From: Deltaproteobacteria bacterium Ga0077550
GTDB lineage: Bacteria; Myxococcota_A; Polyangia; Nannocystales; Nannocystaceae
Direction of reading: 5' to 3'
NCBI GenBank assembly: GCA_001464385.1
Contig: LNFB01000290.1
Coordinates: 1 to 55,695 of the forward strand
DNA length: 55,695 nucleotides
A model generated the notes under the pieces. The model was not told the origin of the DNA. It ran no database searches and worked only from the letters and a program-made list of their open reading frames with translations. Of the stretch, positions 39,624 to 47,924 are shown in pieces. Position 1 is the first letter of the stretch. Every line of letters starts with the position of its first letter. The translations under genes and the position numbers were made by a program.

Positions 39624-41015
39624 ATGCGTCCCGTCCCCCTGCTGTCGGTCGCCTTCCTGTCGCTCGGCGCGTGGTCGCTGACCGCGTGCGGGACCACGCA
39701 GCGCGAGGACCCGATCGAGGTCAGCCTCACGGCCAACACGGCGGGGAGCAACCCGAGCAGCGGCTCCAGCGCGGTGGACACCGGCGAGCGCTTCGACATC
39801 GGCGACGGGGGCGTCACCGGCGGTGGCGAGGAGGGCGGGAACGACTGCCCGCCCTTGCCCGGATCCAACGCGACGCTCGAGGGCACCGTGTACGCGCCGA
39901 ACATGCAGATCCCGATCAGCGGCGCGCTGGTCTACCTCACCGACGACGCGGTCGAGCCGGTGCCCGACAAGGTCTACTGCTCGTCGTGCGTCGAGCTCAC
40001 GTGCGACACGCCGTTCGTGCTGACGGAGCCCGACGGGAGCTTCTCGCTGCCAGCCACGGCGGGGCCCGGCCAGCAGCTGGTGGTGCAGAAGGGCGAGTTC
40101 CTCCGCATCGTCGACTTCGACGTCGTCGAGGGCAGCAACGCGGTGCCGGCGGATCAGAGCAGCCTGCCCGGCGAGTGGAACCCCGCGGCGGGGATGTGGA
40201 TCCCGAAGATCGCGGTGTACGAGACCGATCCCGATCGCGTGTTCAACGTGCTCGCGAAGTTCGGGCTCGGCGAGGTGTCGGCCAACGGCGAGCTCATCCC
40301 CGGCACGCAGCAATTCAGCCTGATCTCGGATTCCGATCAGGGCGCGTTCATGGACGACTTCATCGGCATGAGCCAGTACCACATCATCTTCGTGCCCTGC
40401 GCGGCGACGAAGTTCTGGCTCGGCGCGCCGTCGGTGCCGCTGCTGCGCGCGCAGAACATCCGCGACTACGTGGCCGGCGGCGGCAAGTGGTACGCCACCG
40501 ATCACTCGAACGAGTACATCGAGGCGCCGTTCGCCGACTACCAGGAGTTCCACGCGGCGGGGATGCCGGACATCCAGCCCGCGTACGACGTGAACGGCAG
40601 CGTCGTCGATGCCGAGCTGCTCGCGTGGCTGCAGGCGCTGCCGCCGGGCCTCAAGGACATCGGCGGCGGCAACCCGACGTTGAACGCGCTGCCGAGCGTC
40701 GAGCTGCAGCTCAACTACTCCGGCATCGAGTCGACCACGCCCATCATCGTGCAGGACGAGGACGGCATGGACGTCGACGTCGGCCACCACACCTGGGTCG
40801 AGGGCCCGTGCACGAGCTGCAGCGACCCCTCGAAGATCCGCCCGATGGCGATCAGCGGCCAGTGGGGCTGCGGCCGCATGATGTACAGCACCTTCGAGAA
40901 CTCCAGCGTCGCCCACCCGGGGCTGAATCCGCAGGAGTTGATCTTGCTGTACATGATCCTGGAGATCAGCGTGTGCCACGACAAGCCGCCGCCGCCGCCT
41001 CCACCGATCGGGTAG
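39624..41015 (+). CDS. Lipoprotein with carboxypeptidase-regulatory-like domain
   Basis: 463 residues. The signal peptide ends SLTAC (lipid cysteine C22). After a Ser/Gly/Asp linker, residues about 85-160 read LEGTVYAPNMQIPISGALVYL and TEPDGSFSLPATAG, a transthyretin-like CarboxypepD_reg domain. The larger C-terminal part (about 190-455) contains FVPCAATKFW, YVAGGGKWYATDHSNEY and a CTSCSDPSK cysteine pair. This arrangement, in which a strand ending in a small-residue run leads into YATDHS, looks like a class I glutamine-amidotransferase-like fold of the type found in many surface proteins (weak). It ends with a run of prolines before the last two residues. Divergent from, and possibly co-regulated with, the di-haem lipoprotein. 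Confidence 0.78.
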   Translation: MRPVPLLSVAFLSLGAWSLTACGTTQREDPIEVSLTANTAGSNPSSGSSAVDTGERFDIGDGGVTGGGEEGGNDCPPLPGSNATLEGTVYAPNMQIPISGALVYLTDDAVEPVPDKVYCSSCVELTCDTPFVLTEPDGSFSLPATAGPGQQLVVQKGEFLRIVDFDVVEGSNAVPADQSSLPGEWNPAAGMWIPKIAVYETDPDRVFNVLAKFGLGEVSANGELIPGTQQFSLISDSDQGAFMDDFIGMSQYHIIFVPCAATKFWLGAPSVPLLRAQNIRDYVAGGGKWYATDHSNEYIEAPFADYQEFHAAGMPDIQPAYDVNGSVVDAELLAWLQALPPGLKDIGGGNPTLNALPSVELQLNYSGIESTTPIIVQDEDGMDVDVGHHTWVEGPCTSCSDPSKIRPMAISGQWGCGRMMYSTFENSSVAHPGLNPQELILLYMILEISVCHDKPPPPPPPIG

Positions 41016-41025
41016 TCGTCCGACG

Positions 41026-41337
41026 TCAGTCGAGGGCGCCGAGGCGGCAGTCCGTCTCTACAAGGTCGATCCTCTGCCTCCGATGGGGCTTGGCGCGGCG
41101 CAGCGTCTCGGGCTCGCCGTTGGGTCGACCCGTGCTCGCGACCCGAACCGTCAGCGCGCCGTGGGGCTCCTGGGCCCGCGCCTGGGCGGTGATCTCGATC
41201 TGCGGCGGTGCGCTCGAGCCTGGGCCCGCGAGCGCGGAGGCGAGCACGAACACGCCGAGCCCCCCGGTCGCGAGATCGAGCGCGCACTGCAGGACTTGCA
41301 GAGTGCGTCGGCGCTGCGCGACGGTGGTCGAGGTCAT
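41026..41337 (-). CDS. Small membrane protein of unknown function
   Basis: 103 residues. One hydrophobic segment (about 22-40, ATGGLGVFVLASALAGPG) follows an Arg/Leu-rich start; the C-terminal half is hydrophilic and Arg-rich. No motif. It lies 83 bp downstream of the hybrid kinase on the same strand and may be the last gene of that unit. Codon use is less clearly biased than in the neighbours, so it may not be real. Confidence 0.45.
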   Translation of the reverse strand: MTSTTVAQRRRTLQVLQCALDLATGGLGVFVLASALAGPGSSAPPQIEITAQARAQEPHGALTVRVASTGRPNGEPETLRRAKPHRRQRIDLVETDCRLGALD

Positions 41338-41420
41338 GGCGGGTGCGGGTCTCCGCAGTGGCCCACGTGCGACGCATCCTTCTGGTTCCCAAGTGGCCGG
41401 ACGCAGGAGCGCCGCGGTCG

Positions 41421-43334
41421 TCACGGTTGGGTGGGATCGGCGATTGCCGCGAGCACGGCCTCGTTCAGCGCCTCGAGCGAGAACGGCTTGGGCAGCACCC
41501 GTGCGTCTCGACGCAGGTGGGTGTGCTCCGAAAACGCGGTCATGTAGAGCACCCGCAGGCCGGGGCGTCGCTGACCGAGCGCTGCCGCCAGCGCCACACC
41601 GTCGATCCCGGGCAGCAGGACATCGGTGAGCAGCAGATCGAGCGGGGCGGCCATGCTGTGCTCGATCGCGAGTGCAGCCTCGGCGTGCTCGGCATGCAAT
41701 ACTTCGAAGCCGAGTCGTGTGAGCGAGCGCGACACCAGGCGGGCGACGGCGGCGTCGTCCTCGACCAGCAGGATCCGCTCGCCTCGGGCCCGGCCGAGCG
41801 CCGACCCGCGTGGAGCCACGGCCGCGTCGGTCGCCTCGGCGACGGCGGGTAGGCGCAGGACGACCCGGGTGCCGACGCCGAGCCCGCTGTCCACGGCGAT
41901 GCTGCCGCCCGCCTGCTGCACGATGCCGTAGCACGTCGACAGGCCCAAGCCGGTGCCTTTGCCGGCCTCCTTCGTGGTGAAGAACGGCTCGAACACGTGG
42001 CGCAGGGTGGCCTCGTCCATGCCGACCCCCGTATCTGCGACGACGATCTGCAGGTGGCCGCGGTGGTTTGGGTTTGTCCGCAGATCCCCGGGTTCGGGGA
42101 CACGCTCGACGTTGAGCGTCGTGATCGTCAGCGAGCCGCCTCCGGGCATGGCATCGCGCGCGTTCACGGCGAGGTTCATCAGCACCTGCTCGAATCCCCC
42201 CGGATCGATGCGGACCGCCCTCGGCTGCGGGCACAGGTCGAGCCGCAGGGTGACGTTGGGTCCGACCAGCCGGTGTAGCAGGCGACCCGCTGCGCGAATG
42301 ACCTCGTTGAGGTCGAGCACCCGCGGCGCGATGCTCCTGCGTCGCGAGAAGGCGAGGAGTTGGCTGGTGAGGTCCTCGGCCCGTCGCGCCGCCCGCATGA
42401 TCTCCGCGAGATCGGCACCCAGCGCCGGCGGCAACGACTCGTCCTGGCCCATCAGCTCGGCAAAGCCGAGGATCGCGGTGAGGAGGTTGTTGAAGTCGTG
42501 GGCAATGCCGCCGGCGAGGCGTCCGACCGCCTCCATCTTCTGGGCCTGGCGCAGCTCGGCCTCGAGTCGGTGGCGAGGCGTGAGATCCTCGAGGACGCCG
42601 ACGATGTGACCGGGGCCCACTGACTTCAGCGTCACCAGCACGAACACCCAGTCGCCGTCCGGACGGCGCAGGCGAAATTCGCCGAGCACGCGGTCCCCGT
42701 CGCCGGCGACCCACGCGGCATACGCATTGCGGAAGGGCAGGATGTCGTCGGTGTGCAACCGACCGATCAGCCATGCCGGGAATCGTTGGGCGACGAGCGT
42801 CGAACCGTCGATCCCGAGCTGGGTCCTCCAGTGCTCGCTCAGGTACACCTCGCCCTCGGTCTGCTCGAAGATGCCCATGCCCGAGGCCTCGATCGCCATC
42901 TCGAGCCGACGCTGGTGCTGGGAGGTCGCCTCGTCGGCGGCGCGGCGGGCCCGACGTTCCTCGCTGGCTTCGAGCTCCCGTCGCACGGTGACCGCGAGCC
43001 GATGCAGTTGGTCCTTGAGCAGGTAGTCGCGGGCGCCGGCTCGCATCGCCGCGACCGCTCGATCCTCGCCCAGCGCGCCCGAGACGAAGATGAACGGGAG
43101 GAGCGGACGGACGCCGTGAACCACGTCGAACGCTCGCAGCCCGTCGAAGGCGGGCATCTCGAAGTCGGACAGGACCACGTCCCAGTCGCTGGTCATCGCC
43201 TCGCGCAGGCTCGCCTCGGTATCGACCCGTAGCGCGATCGGCGTGAACCCACCCCGCGTCAGGGCGATGCGGATGAGCTCCGCATCATCGTCGTCGTCCT
43301 CGACGATGAGCACCCGCAACGGGTCGGGGATCAC
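41421..43334 (-). CDS. Hybrid histidine kinase (REC-PAS-HK-REC)
   Basis: 637 residues from the GTG at 43334. Domains in order: an N-terminal receiver (5-122) with phospho-acceptor D57 (VLSDFEMP); a PAS-type sensor (about 145-255); HisKA with H279 (GGIAHDFNNLLTA); a HATPase_c domain with N391 (NLAVNARDAMPGG), DTGVGMD and GKGTGLGLSTCYG; and a C-terminal receiver (519-633) with D571 (LLTDVLLPGIDG) and K616. The HDFNNLL class of H-box is typical of soluble multi-sensor kinases. No TM segment, so it is cytoplasmic. Its start overlaps the stop of the Rcp1-type gene (GTGA), so the pair is translationally coupled, and phosphate could pass from the Rcp-type protein or from its own N-terminal receiver. 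Confidence 0.93.
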   Translation of the reverse strand: MIPDPLRVLIVEDDDDDAELIRIALTRGGFTPIALRVDTEASLREAMTSDWDVVLSDFEMPAFDGLRAFDVVHGVRPLLPFIFVSGALGEDRAVAAMRAGARDYLLKDQLHRLAVTVRRELEASEERRARRAADEATSQHQRRLEMAIEASGMGIFEQTEGEVYLSEHWRTQLGIDGSTLVAQRFPAWLIGRLHTDDILPFRNAYAAWVAGDGDRVLGEFRLRRPDGDWVFVLVTLKSVGPGHIVGVLEDLTPRHRLEAELRQAQKMEAVGRLAGGIAHDFNNLLTAILGFAELMGQDESLPPALGADLAEIMRAARRAEDLTSQLLAFSRRRSIAPRVLDLNEVIRAAGRLLHRLVGPNVTLRLDLCPQPRAVRIDPGGFEQVLMNLAVNARDAMPGGGSLTITTLNVERVPEPGDLRTNPNHRGHLQIVVADTGVGMDEATLRHVFEPFFTTKEAGKGTGLGLSTCYGIVQQAGGSIAVDSGLGVGTRVVLRLPAVAEATDAAVAPRGSALGRARGERILLVEDDAAVARLVSRSLTRLGFEVLHAEHAEAALAIEHSMAAPLDLLLTDVLLPGIDGVALAAALGQRRPGLRVLYMTAFSEHTHLRRDARVLPKPFSLEALNEAVLAAIADPTQP

Positions 43335-43771
43335 GGCCCCACCTGCGGCGGGACGTTGGTCATGAGCCAGTAGGTGCCGATCGCCCGGGTGACCCGGACG
43401 AAGTCGTCGAACTCGACCGGCTTCTGCACGTAGCCGTTGGCCCCGAGCTCGTACGCGCGCGCGATGTCGGAATCGTCGCGGGAAGACGTCAGCACGAGCA
43501 CGAGCACGGTGCCGCAAACCGGGTCGGCTCGGACGGCGCGCAGGACCTCCAGACCGCCGAGTCGTGGCAGCTTGAGGTCGAGCAGCACCAACAGCGGTGC
43601 ACCCGCGGTCCGCCCCGCGAATGCTCCCCTGGCGAACAGGTAGTCGAGTGCTTCGATGCCGTCACGCACGACCACGATGGGGTTGGCAATGCCGCCGCGC
43701 TCGAACGCCCGCAGGGTGAGCAGCTCGTCGTCGGGGTTGTCCTCGACCAGCAGGATCGTGTTCGGATTCAT
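43331..43771 (-). CDS. Rcp1-type single-domain response regulator
   Basis: 146 residues. A bare receiver domain: acidic pocket E10-D11 (LVEDNPDDE), phospho-acceptor D65 (LLDLKLPRLGG), T95 (VLTSSRDD) and K117 (VQKPVEF). The VEDNPDD start and the insertion before LLDLKLP, together with the C-terminal WLMTNVPP, are features of the Rcp1 family that works with phytochrome-type kinases. There is no output domain, so it is a phosphate shuttle or a protein-binding switch. Both ends overlap neighbours by 4 bases (ATGA with the kinase upstream, GTGA with the hybrid kinase downstream). Confidence 0.95.
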   Translation of the reverse strand: MNPNTILLVEDNPDDELLTLRAFERGGIANPIVVVRDGIEALDYLFARGAFAGRTAGAPLLVLLDLKLPRLGGLEVLRAVRADPVCGTVLVLVLTSSRDDSDIARAYELGANGYVQKPVEFDDFVRVTRAIGTYWLMTNVPPQVGP

Positions 43772-44910
43772 GACGAGCTCCCCGCGATGGGTAGGTGAAC
43801 CGTGAAGGTCGCGCCCCCATCGGGGGATCCCTCGGCGCTGACGCGGCCGCCGTGACGATGCACGACCCGGCGGACCGTCGCCAAACCGATCCCGTCGCCG
43901 GGAAACTCGGTGGCGCTGTGGAGCCGATGAAACGGCGAGAACAGGCGGCCCGCGAGGGCTGTATCGAAGCCCGCACCGTCGTCGTGCACGGTCAACACGA
44001 GCTGGTCGGCGACGCGGGTGCCACGGACCTCGATGTGGGCGCGCGATCGCTTACTCGAGTACTTCCACGCGTTGTCGAGCAGGTTCCTCAGCATCACGGT
44101 GAAGAGCGTGGGGTCGCCGTGGACGAGTAGATCGCCTTCGACCACGGTCACGACGTCTCGGCTCGGATCGGCGGCGCGCAGCTCGTCGATGATCTCTCGT
44201 GCGATCGCCCCGAGATCGACGTGCGCGTGACGCAGCTCGGCCCGGCCGACGCGCGACAGCTCGAGCAGGTCGTCGATCAGGCCCGTCATCCGCTGGGCCG
44301 CGGCGCGCACCCTCGCGAGATAGTCCTTGCCGCGGTCACTCAGGCGGTCGTCTTCGTCCTCGAGCAGCGCCTGACTGAACCCGGCGATCGAGCGAAGCGG
44401 TGCGCGCAGGTCATGCGACACCGAGTACGCGAACGCCTCGAGCTCCCGATTCGACCCCTCGGCGGCCTCCTTGGCCCGACGCGTCTCGGTCTGGGCGTTC
44501 CGCGTCTCGGTGATGTCGAGCGAGATCCCGAGCAGGTAGCTCGGCCGCCCATCGGGGCCCGGGATCGGGACCTTCAGCGTGTGCAGCCAGCGACGACCAT
44601 CGTGGGTCTGCACTTGCTCCTCGGGGATGTCGACGACCGTTCCTTCCTCGAGGGTGCGTCGATCCTTCTCGCGGAAGAACGCGGCGATGTCCGGCGGAAA
44701 GATGTCGAAGTCGGTCTTGCCGACGATTTCGCGTCGATCGAGGCCGGTGAGCCGTTGTCCGGCGGGGTTGAGACGGACGTATCGGAGTTCCTCGGCCTCC
44801 TTCACGAAGACCATCAGCGGGAGGTTGTCGAGGATCGCTTCGAGGAACTCGCCGCTGCGCGCGATGGGTGGCTGCGTTGCGCGGGGATCAGCGGGCTCGT
44901 CGACCGACAC
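43768..44910 (-). CDS. PAS-containing sensor histidine kinase
   Basis: 380 residues from a GTG. A PAS domain (about 20-140; LDNLPLMVFVKEAEELRYVRLNPAG, DITETR end) precedes HisKA with H166 (YSVSHDLRAPLRSI). The HATPase_c domain follows, with N280 (RNLLDNAWKYSS), DDGAGFD (310-316) and GIGLATVRRVV. The HDLRAPLRSI box and the Rcp1-type partner are the pairing known from Cph1-like kinases, but there is no GAF or PHY domain and so no bilin chromophore. The kinase is soluble. It is the first gene of the three-gene relay and overlaps the regulator gene by 4 bases. Confidence 0.95.
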   Translation of the reverse strand: MSVDEPADPRATQPPIARSGEFLEAILDNLPLMVFVKEAEELRYVRLNPAGQRLTGLDRREIVGKTDFDIFPPDIAAFFREKDRRTLEEGTVVDIPEEQVQTHDGRRWLHTLKVPIPGPDGRPSYLLGISLDITETRNAQTETRRAKEAAEGSNRELEAFAYSVSHDLRAPLRSIAGFSQALLEDEDDRLSDRGKDYLARVRAAAQRMTGLIDDLLELSRVGRAELRHAHVDLGAIAREIIDELRAADPSRDVVTVVEGDLLVHGDPTLFTVMLRNLLDNAWKYSSKRSRAHIEVRGTRVADQLVLTVHDDGAGFDTALAGRLFSPFHRLHSATEFPGDGIGLATVRRVVHRHGGRVSAEGSPDGGATFTVHLPIAGSSS

Positions 44911-44916
44911 GTGACG

Positions 44917-44922
44917 ATGCTA
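44917..44922 (-). promoter_or_regulatory. Putative -10 hexamer TAGCAT for the phosphorelay genes
   Basis: Minus strand, six bases before the GTG at 44910, so the transcript would begin at the start codon. Confidence 0.4.
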
Positions 44923-45018
44923 GCAGAGCCGCGCCGAGGCGAGCAGGGTCGAACCGCCGCCACTGGCGAAGTGGCGAAACGCCCCGAGTGAGGGGTGGCT
45001 GCGGCGCGAAGGCGAGCC

Positions 45019-46497
45019 TCACGTGGCGTCGAGCAGCGCGGCGCATCGCGAGCGGCCGAGCTTGCCCGAAGTGCTGCGCGGCAGACTGTTGGCGGCGACG
45101 ATCACCACCCTCGGGCGTCGCAGCGTTCGAGCCTGCACGGCATCTGCGATCGCGTCGCGGTCGAGTGCGTTGGCGCCCTCGACCAGCAGCGTGAATCCAC
45201 CTGCGGCGTCGGTGATCGCCGCGACGCGGCCGGGCCGCACCCCGCGGATCTCCGCGGCCGCGCGCTCGGCCTCGTGCGGGGGAATCCACCGGCCGTCGAC
45301 GTGCAGCAGCTCCGCGGCGCGGCCGCAGACGTAGACCTCGCCGTCGACGACGAGGCCGACGTCGCCGGTCGCGTGCCACAGCGCGACGTCGTCGCGGCAG
45401 GTGCCTCGGACGAAGAGCTCGCCGATCACACGCTCGCCCACGTCGCGGCCGTCGCCATCGCGCGCCACCACCTCGGTCCCCGCGATCGGGGCGCCGGTCG
45501 AGATCAACACCAGCGCGTCGCGATCCGTGGTCTCGATCACGCGCTGCCCCGGGGCGAACGCCGACCACGCGACGCGCAGGCGGGTCGGGGCGCGGCCCGG
45601 GGGCGTGTGCGTGACGGCGGCGACGTTCTCGGCCATGCCCCAGCCGCAGCCGAGCACACCGGGGGCTAGGCCGACGGACGCGAAGCGGGCCGCGAACTCG
45701 ACGAGCGCGGCGTCGGGCACGACCTCGCCGCCGGTCACGATCTGCCGCAGCGACGACAGCTCGAGGCCGCGATCGTTCACGCGCCGGACCATGCGCGACA
45801 GCGCCGACGGCGGCAGCCACGTCAGCGTCGCGGCGTGCTCGGTCGTCGCCCGCAGCAGCGCGGCCGCATCGCTGCGCCACAGGGCAGGGTCGACGTGCAC
45901 GCAGGGGATCCCGCAGCACAGCGGTAGCAGTACCGCGCTCACCAGGCCCATGTCGTGGTGCAGCGGCAGGCAGCTCGCGATGCGATCGGCCGGCGACAGC
46001 TGCAGCGCGGCGGCGAGGCCCGCGACCTGGGCGAGCACGCGGCGGTGATCGATCGCGACCGCGCGGTGCGTGCCCGTCGTGCCGCTCGTGCGCTGCACGA
46101 TCGCGACGCCCGGCGCCGCGGTCGGCGATCGCAGCGCGGCGCTCGGCCACGACGCGAGCGCCCCCGGTCCGGTGGTGACGCGCACGGCGGTGCCGAGCCG
46201 CTCGGCGATCCTCGCGTCCTCGCCGGGCACGAACGTCGGCACGAACCCGCCGAGCACCGCGCCGGCCCACGCCGCTGCCGCGAGCGGCCCGTGGCGCCAC
46301 GCGATCGCGACGACGTCCCCGGGCACCGCGCCCAGCCCCTCGCAGGCGGCGGCGAAGCCCGAGGCGCGCACGCCGAGCTCGGCCCAGTCGACCAGCGTGG
46401 TGCCGGCCTCGTCCACGAACCACGCGCACGCCCCGGGCGGCGGCGCGGCGAGGTGCCGGTGCAGCGCAGCCGCGAGGTCGTGCGCGCCGGCGGTCAC
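45019..46497 (-). CDS. Acyl-AMP ligase-like enzyme (ANL superfamily)
   Basis: 492 residues from a GTG that overlaps the pntB stop (GTGA). Adenylate-forming motifs: the P-loop TSGTTG (137-142), WGMAEN (the A5 motif, closer to the YGLAE of fatty acyl-AMP ligases than to the YGxTE of acyl-CoA synthetases), HATGDVG (A7), and the C-terminal SGK with catalytic lysine K479 (LPRSTSGKLGR). Expected reaction: activation of a carboxylic acid, probably a fatty acid, to its acyl-AMP. No carrier protein, condensing enzyme or acyl acceptor gene is adjacent, so the acceptor is unknown. Why it is coupled to the transhydrogenase is unexplained. Confidence 0.88.
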   Translation of the reverse strand: MTAGAHDLAAALHRHLAAPPPGACAWFVDEAGTTLVDWAELGVRASGFAAACEGLGAVPGDVVAIAWRHGPLAAAAWAGAVLGGFVPTFVPGEDARIAERLGTAVRVTTGPGALASWPSAALRSPTAAPGVAIVQRTSGTTGTHRAVAIDHRRVLAQVAGLAAALQLSPADRIASCLPLHHDMGLVSAVLLPLCCGIPCVHVDPALWRSDAAALLRATTEHAATLTWLPPSALSRMVRRVNDRGLELSSLRQIVTGGEVVPDAALVEFAARFASVGLAPGVLGCGWGMAENVAAVTHTPPGRAPTRLRVAWSAFAPGQRVIETTDRDALVLISTGAPIAGTEVVARDGDGRDVGERVIGELFVRGTCRDDVALWHATGDVGLVVDGEVYVCGRAAELLHVDGRWIPPHEAERAAAEIRGVRPGRVAAITDAAGGFTLLVEGANALDRDAIADAVQARTLRRPRVVIVAANSLPRSTSGKLGRSRCAALLDAT

Positions 46498-47915
46498 GCG
46501 CGGAGCTTGGTCAGGATCTCGTCGATGACCTTCTTCGCGTCACCGAACAACATCTCGGTGTTGGGCTTGTAGAACAGCGGGTTGTCGACGCCCGCGTAGC
46601 CCGAGGCCATCGACCGCTTCATCACCACGCAGCGCGCCGACTTCCAGCACTCGAGCACCGGCATGCCGGCGATCGGGCTGCTCGGGTCGTCCAGCGCGGA
46701 CGGGTTCACGATGTCGTTCGCGCCGATGACCCACGAGAAATCCGTGTCGGGGAACGAGTCGTTGATCTCGTCCATCTCGAGCACGATGTCGTACGGGACG
46801 TTGGCCTCGGCCAGCAGCACGTTCATGTGGCCGGGGAGGCGGCCCGCGACCGGGTGGATCGCGAAGCGGACGTTCTTGCCCTTGCTGCGCAGGATCTTCA
46901 CCACCTCGGACAGCGAGTGCTGGGCCTGGGCGACAGCCATGCCGTAGCCGGGGATGATGACGACGCTGTTCGCCTCGCGCAGGGCCTCGACGGTCTCCTC
47001 GGCGCTGGTCGCCTTGACCTCGCCCTGGGGCGCCTTGGCGCCGCCGGCCGCCGGTGTGCCGCCGTCGGTGCCGAAGCCGCCCAGGATCACGCTGATGAAC
47101 GAGCGGTTCATCGCGGCGCACATGATGTACGAGAGGATCGCGCCCGAGCTGCCGACCAGCGCGCCGGTGATGATGAGGAGATCGTTGCTCAGCATGAAGC
47201 CCGCGGCGCTCGCGGCCCAGCCCGAGTAGCTGTTGAGCATCGAGACGACGACCGGCATGTCGGCGCCGCCGATCGCGGCGACCAGGTGCACGCCGATGAC
47301 CGACGCGATCGCGGTCATGATGAGCAGCGGCATCAAGCCCGCCGGAGACGCGCCCGCGGTCGCGCCGTGGCCGGCGTCGAGGAACTGCCAGCCGAGGAAC
47401 ACACAGCCGCCGAGCATGCCGATGTTCAGGAGGTGGCGGGCCGGGAGCATGAGCGGCTTGCCGCTCAGGGTCCCGCGCAGCTTGCCGAACGCGACCACCG
47501 AGCCGGTGAACGTGATCGCGCCGATGAACACACCGACGAAGATCTCGACCTCGTGGATGGTCAGCTCGAGGGCGCTCAGCTTGGGCTCGGGCCCGAGGTA
47601 GCTGCCGAAGCCCACCAGCACCGCGGCGGCGCCGACGAAGCTGTGCAGCACGGCGACGAGCTCGGGCATCGACGTCATCGCGACGCGCGACGCCAGCATC
47701 GCGCCGATGACGGCGCCCGGCACGATCGCGCCGAGCAGCATGCCGTACCCGACCATGTCGGGGCGCGCCGCCGTGGCGACCAGCGCGATGACCATGCCGA
47801 TGATGCCGTAGAGGTTGCCGCGGCGCGCGGTCTCCTGGTTCGACAGCCCCGAGAGGCTGAGGATGAAGAGCGCGCTGGCGGCGATGTAAGCGACGGTGAC
47901 GAGGCTGTCCGACAC
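46494..47915 (-). CDS. pntB: NAD(P) transhydrogenase subunit beta
   Basis: 473 residues, normal for PntB. The N-terminal half holds eight or nine TM helices (domain II). The C-terminal third is the NADP(H)-binding domain III with VIIPGYGMAVAQAQ (Gly-rich loop), IHPVAGRLPGHMNVLLAEANVPYD and GANDIVNPSALDDPSSPIAGMP. With PntA it uses the proton gradient to reduce NADP+ with NADH. The gene begins 9 bp after pntA and overlaps the acyl-AMP ligase gene. Confidence 0.97.
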   Translation of the reverse strand: MSDSLVTVAYIAASALFILSLSGLSNQETARRGNLYGIIGMVIALVATAARPDMVGYGMLLGAIVPGAVIGAMLASRVAMTSMPELVAVLHSFVGAAAVLVGFGSYLGPEPKLSALELTIHEVEIFVGVFIGAITFTGSVVAFGKLRGTLSGKPLMLPARHLLNIGMLGGCVFLGWQFLDAGHGATAGASPAGLMPLLIMTAIASVIGVHLVAAIGGADMPVVVSMLNSYSGWAASAAGFMLSNDLLIITGALVGSSGAILSYIMCAAMNRSFISVILGGFGTDGGTPAAGGAKAPQGEVKATSAEETVEALREANSVVIIPGYGMAVAQAQHSLSEVVKILRSKGKNVRFAIHPVAGRLPGHMNVLLAEANVPYDIVLEMDEINDSFPDTDFSWVIGANDIVNPSALDDPSSPIAGMPVLECWKSARCVVMKRSMASGYAGVDNPLFYKPNTEMLFGDAKKVIDEILTKLRA

Positions 47916-47924
47916 GGCGCGGTC

